DNA of 6,719 bases from contig JACDEA010000127.1 in the NCBI GenBank assembly GCA_013816725.1, positions 1 to 6,719 on the forward strand, given 5' to 3'. Both the position numbers and the translations under genes were made by a program. Of the stretch, positions 5,136 to 6,719 are shown piece by piece. Source of the stretch: Actinomycetota bacterium (GTDB lineage: Bacteria > Actinomycetota > Acidimicrobiia > Acidimicrobiales > JACDEA01). The notes below the pieces were generated by a model, which was not told the origin of the DNA, searched no databases, and saw nothing but the letters and a program-made list of their open reading frames with translations. Numbering within the stretch: the stretch's first letter is position 1; each line of letters starts with the position of its first letter.

Positions 5136-6719
5136 TGAGCGCCGGTACCGATACGTGGCGCGGCGTGGCCGCCGAGGACGTCGACGACATCGGCACGCCC
5201 GGTCTGGGCAGCTTCCTTCGCAGCCGCAGCCGGAAGTTGCTGGCGTCGCTGATGCGGCCGCACAAGCGGACGATCTGGTTGTCGCTCGCCGTCATCGTCG
5301 CGTTCAACTGCACGAGCCTGGCCGGGCCGTGGCTGGTGCACCTGGCCATCGACCGGGGTATTCCGCCGTTGCTCGATGGCGGGAGCGCCCGGCCGCTCAT
5401 CGTCATCATCGTCGTCTTTGTTTTCGCCACGCTCGTGCAGGGCGCGTGCGATTACCTGTTCAATCGCCTGACGGGTCGCATCGGCCAGGACATCCTCTAC
5501 GACCTACGGCTGCGCTTGTACGACCACTTCCAGCGCTTGTCGATCAGCTTCCACGAGCGCTACACGTCGGGGCGCGTCGTGTCGCGGCTGACATCGGACA
5601 TCGACGCCATCTCCGAGTTGCTCACCTACGGGTTGCAGACGCTGGCCTGGTCGCTCTTGTCCGTCATCAGCATCATCACGCTGATGTTCCTGCTCGACGT
5701 GCCGCTCTCGCTCATCGCGATGATGGCGTTCTCGCTCGTCGTCATCGGCACGATCTGGTTCCGCATCAACTCGGCCCGGGCCTACCGGGCGACGCGGGAG
5801 GCGGTTGCCCTGGTAATCGTCCATTTCGTCGAGTCGCTGGCCGGTATCCGCGCCGTCCATGCCTTCCGGCGCGAGCCGCGCAACCGCGAGATCTTCGAGG
5901 ACGTAAACGGGCGCTACCGCGAGGCCAATCGGTGGGCGGCGCGGCTCATCGCGATCTACGGGCCGGGGACGCGGATTGTCGGCGGCATCAGCTCGGCTGC
6001 GGTTTTGTTCGTGGGCGGCGAGCGGGTCGTGCACACCGATATCAAGGTCGGCGTGCTCATCGCGTTCCTGCTGTATCTGCGGCGGTTCTTCGACCCGGTC
6101 CAGGAGCTGGCCCAGTTCTACAACGCCTTCCAGTCGGCCGCCGCCGCGCTGGAGAAGCTGTCGGGCGTGCTCGACGAGCCGCCTGCGGTGGCCGAGCCGG
6201 TGCATCCGGTCGCGCTGCACAACGCGCAGGGCGAGGTGCGGTTCGAGAACGTCGCGTTCCACTACCGCCCCGGCGCGCCTGTGTTGCCCCATCTCGACGT
6301 CGTGATCCCCGCTGGCCAGACCGTCGCGCTGGTGGGCGAAACCGGCGCGGGCAAGACCACCGTCGCCCGGCTGATCGGCCGTTTCTACGACCCCACCGAG
6401 GGGAGCGTGCTGCTCGACGGCATCGACCTTCGCGACGTGGGCGTCGACGACCTTCGCCGCGCCGTCGTCACTGTCACCCAGGAGAACTTCCTGTTCTCGG
6501 GGTCGGTGGCCGACAACATCGAGTTCGGCCAGCCCGGGGCCGGCCGGGCCGACATCGAGGCGGCGGCCCGGGCCATCGGCGCCGATGAATTCATCCGCGC
6601 CCTGCCCGACGGCTACGACACAGTGATCGACGAGGAGGGGTCCAATGTCAGCGCGGGGGAGAAGCAGCTGATCACGATCGCGCGGGCGTTCCTCGCCGAC
6701 CCGTCGCTGCTGATCCTCG
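5135..6719 (+). CDS. ABC exporter half-transporter, partner subunit (MdlB-like; 3' end missing)
   Basis: The frame is open from ATG 5135, which shares one base with the upstream TGA, to the right edge: 528 codons with the C-terminus missing. An acidic and then basic N-terminal extension (~1-42) precedes six membrane helices (about 46-70, 86-107, 163-187, 190-209, 278-297, 303-318) and a nucleotide-binding domain from ~367. Visible motifs are A-loop Tyr377, Walker A GETGAGKT (401-408), canonical Q-loop Gln449 (VTQENFLFSGSV) and a non-consensus signature VSAGE (505-509) in place of LSGGQ, followed by KQLITIARAF. The window ends at LLIL (525-528), the first residues of Walker B, so its catalytic Glu cannot be checked. 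In a head-to-tail dimer this altered signature faces the Walker A/B of the first subunit, which also carries Asp498, so both changes fall in the same ATP site. The other site pairs this subunit's Walker A and Q-loop with a normal LSGGQ. Perhaps 60-80 residues are missing. Confidence 0.93.
   Translation, partial: MSAGTDTWRGVAAEDVDDIGTPGLGSFLRSRSRKLLASLMRPHKRTIWLSLAVIVAFNCTSLAGPWLVHLAIDRGIPPLLDGGSARPLIVIIVVFVFATLVQGACDYLFNRLTGRIGQDILYDLRLRLYDHFQRLSISFHERYTSGRVVSRLTSDIDAISELLTYGLQTLAWSLLSVISIITLMFLLDVPLSLIAMMAFSLVVIGTIWFRINSARAYRATREAVALVIVHFVESLAGIRAVHAFRREPRNREIFEDVNGRYREANRWAARLIAIYGPGTRIVGGISSAAVLFVGGERVVHTDIKVGVLIAFLLYLRRFFDPVQELAQFYNAFQSAAAALEKLSGVLDEPPAVAEPVHPVALHNAQGEVRFENVAFHYRPGAPVLPHLDVVIPAGQTVALVGETGAGKTTVARLIGRFYDPTEGSVLLDGIDLRDVGVDDLRRAVVTVTQENFLFSGSVADNIEFGQPGAGRADIEAAARAIGADEFIRALPDGYDTVIDEEGSNVSAGEKQLITIARAFLADPSLLIL

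Noticed and set aside
4807..6588. Plus-strand open frame of about 593 codons spanning the ABC junction
   Set aside because: It is in the wrong frame relative to both ABC subunits, whose frames carry Walker A, Q-loop and signature motifs. Its product is Arg/Pro/Ala-rich and shows no family.
1..6719. CRISPR arrays, tRNA or rRNA genes, insertion sequences, attachment sites, defence or toxin-antitoxin systems
   Set aside because: No spaced direct repeats, cloverleaf-like segments, transposase motifs or terminal inverted repeats were seen. All substantial stretches are accounted for by the five genes and short intergenic gaps.

Overview
The window is G+C-rich throughout. It has GTG as well as ATG starts, strong third-position G/C in the real frames, and at least one gene that looks leaderless (a -10-like hexamer six bases before the start codon). 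Together with the protein families present, this points to a high-GC actinobacterium. The N-terminal domain of the surface protein, the stand-alone class III cyclase, and an ABC subunit with 'FED' and 'LDDPLSALD' motifs are all of types I associate with Actinomycetota. I cannot fix the genus; a non-model lineage such as the Acidimicrobiia is only a guess.

Layout. (1) Positions 1-2087, minus strand: the first ~695 codons of a large secreted protein whose 3' end lies beyond the left edge. It has a signal peptide, an actinobacterial beta-sandwich N-terminal domain, two prealbumin-like (SpaA/SdrB-type) domains and DUF11/DUF7507-type repeats. It is an adhesin- or cell-surface-stalk-like protein. 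(2) Positions 2088-2331: a 244-base divergent intergenic region with a good Shine-Dalgarno for the surface gene, a perfect 7-8-7 dyad, and a leaderless-type promoter for the rightward gene. (3) Positions 2332-2754, plus: a small four-helix membrane protein of unknown function. (4) Positions 2774-3307, plus: a compact stand-alone class III adenylate/guanylate cyclase with all expected catalytic residues. The 19-base gap before it is preceded by a perfect 6-4-6 palindrome that overlaps the upstream stop codon. (5) Positions 3308-3383: a short intergenic gap. (6) Positions 3384-5135 and 5135 to the right edge, plus: two translationally coupled half-transporters (TGATG junction) forming a heterodimeric type I ABC exporter. 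The second subunit is cut off just as Walker B begins.

How the genes may work together. The two ABC subunits almost certainly form one exporter with one consensus and one degenerate ATP site: the first subunit lacks the catalytic Walker B Glu and the second has an altered signature motif. The membrane protein and cyclase are adjacent and codirectional and may share transcription or control, but nothing in the sequence proves a functional link. The divergent surface protein is probably an independent unit sharing only the intergenic control region. I saw no mobile element, RNA gene, CRISPR array or defence system. Most of the window is ordinary chromosomal content, and its less ordinary signals are the two dyads, the leaderless-type start and the asymmetry of the ABC pair. 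The surface gene and the second ABC gene both run off the window edge.
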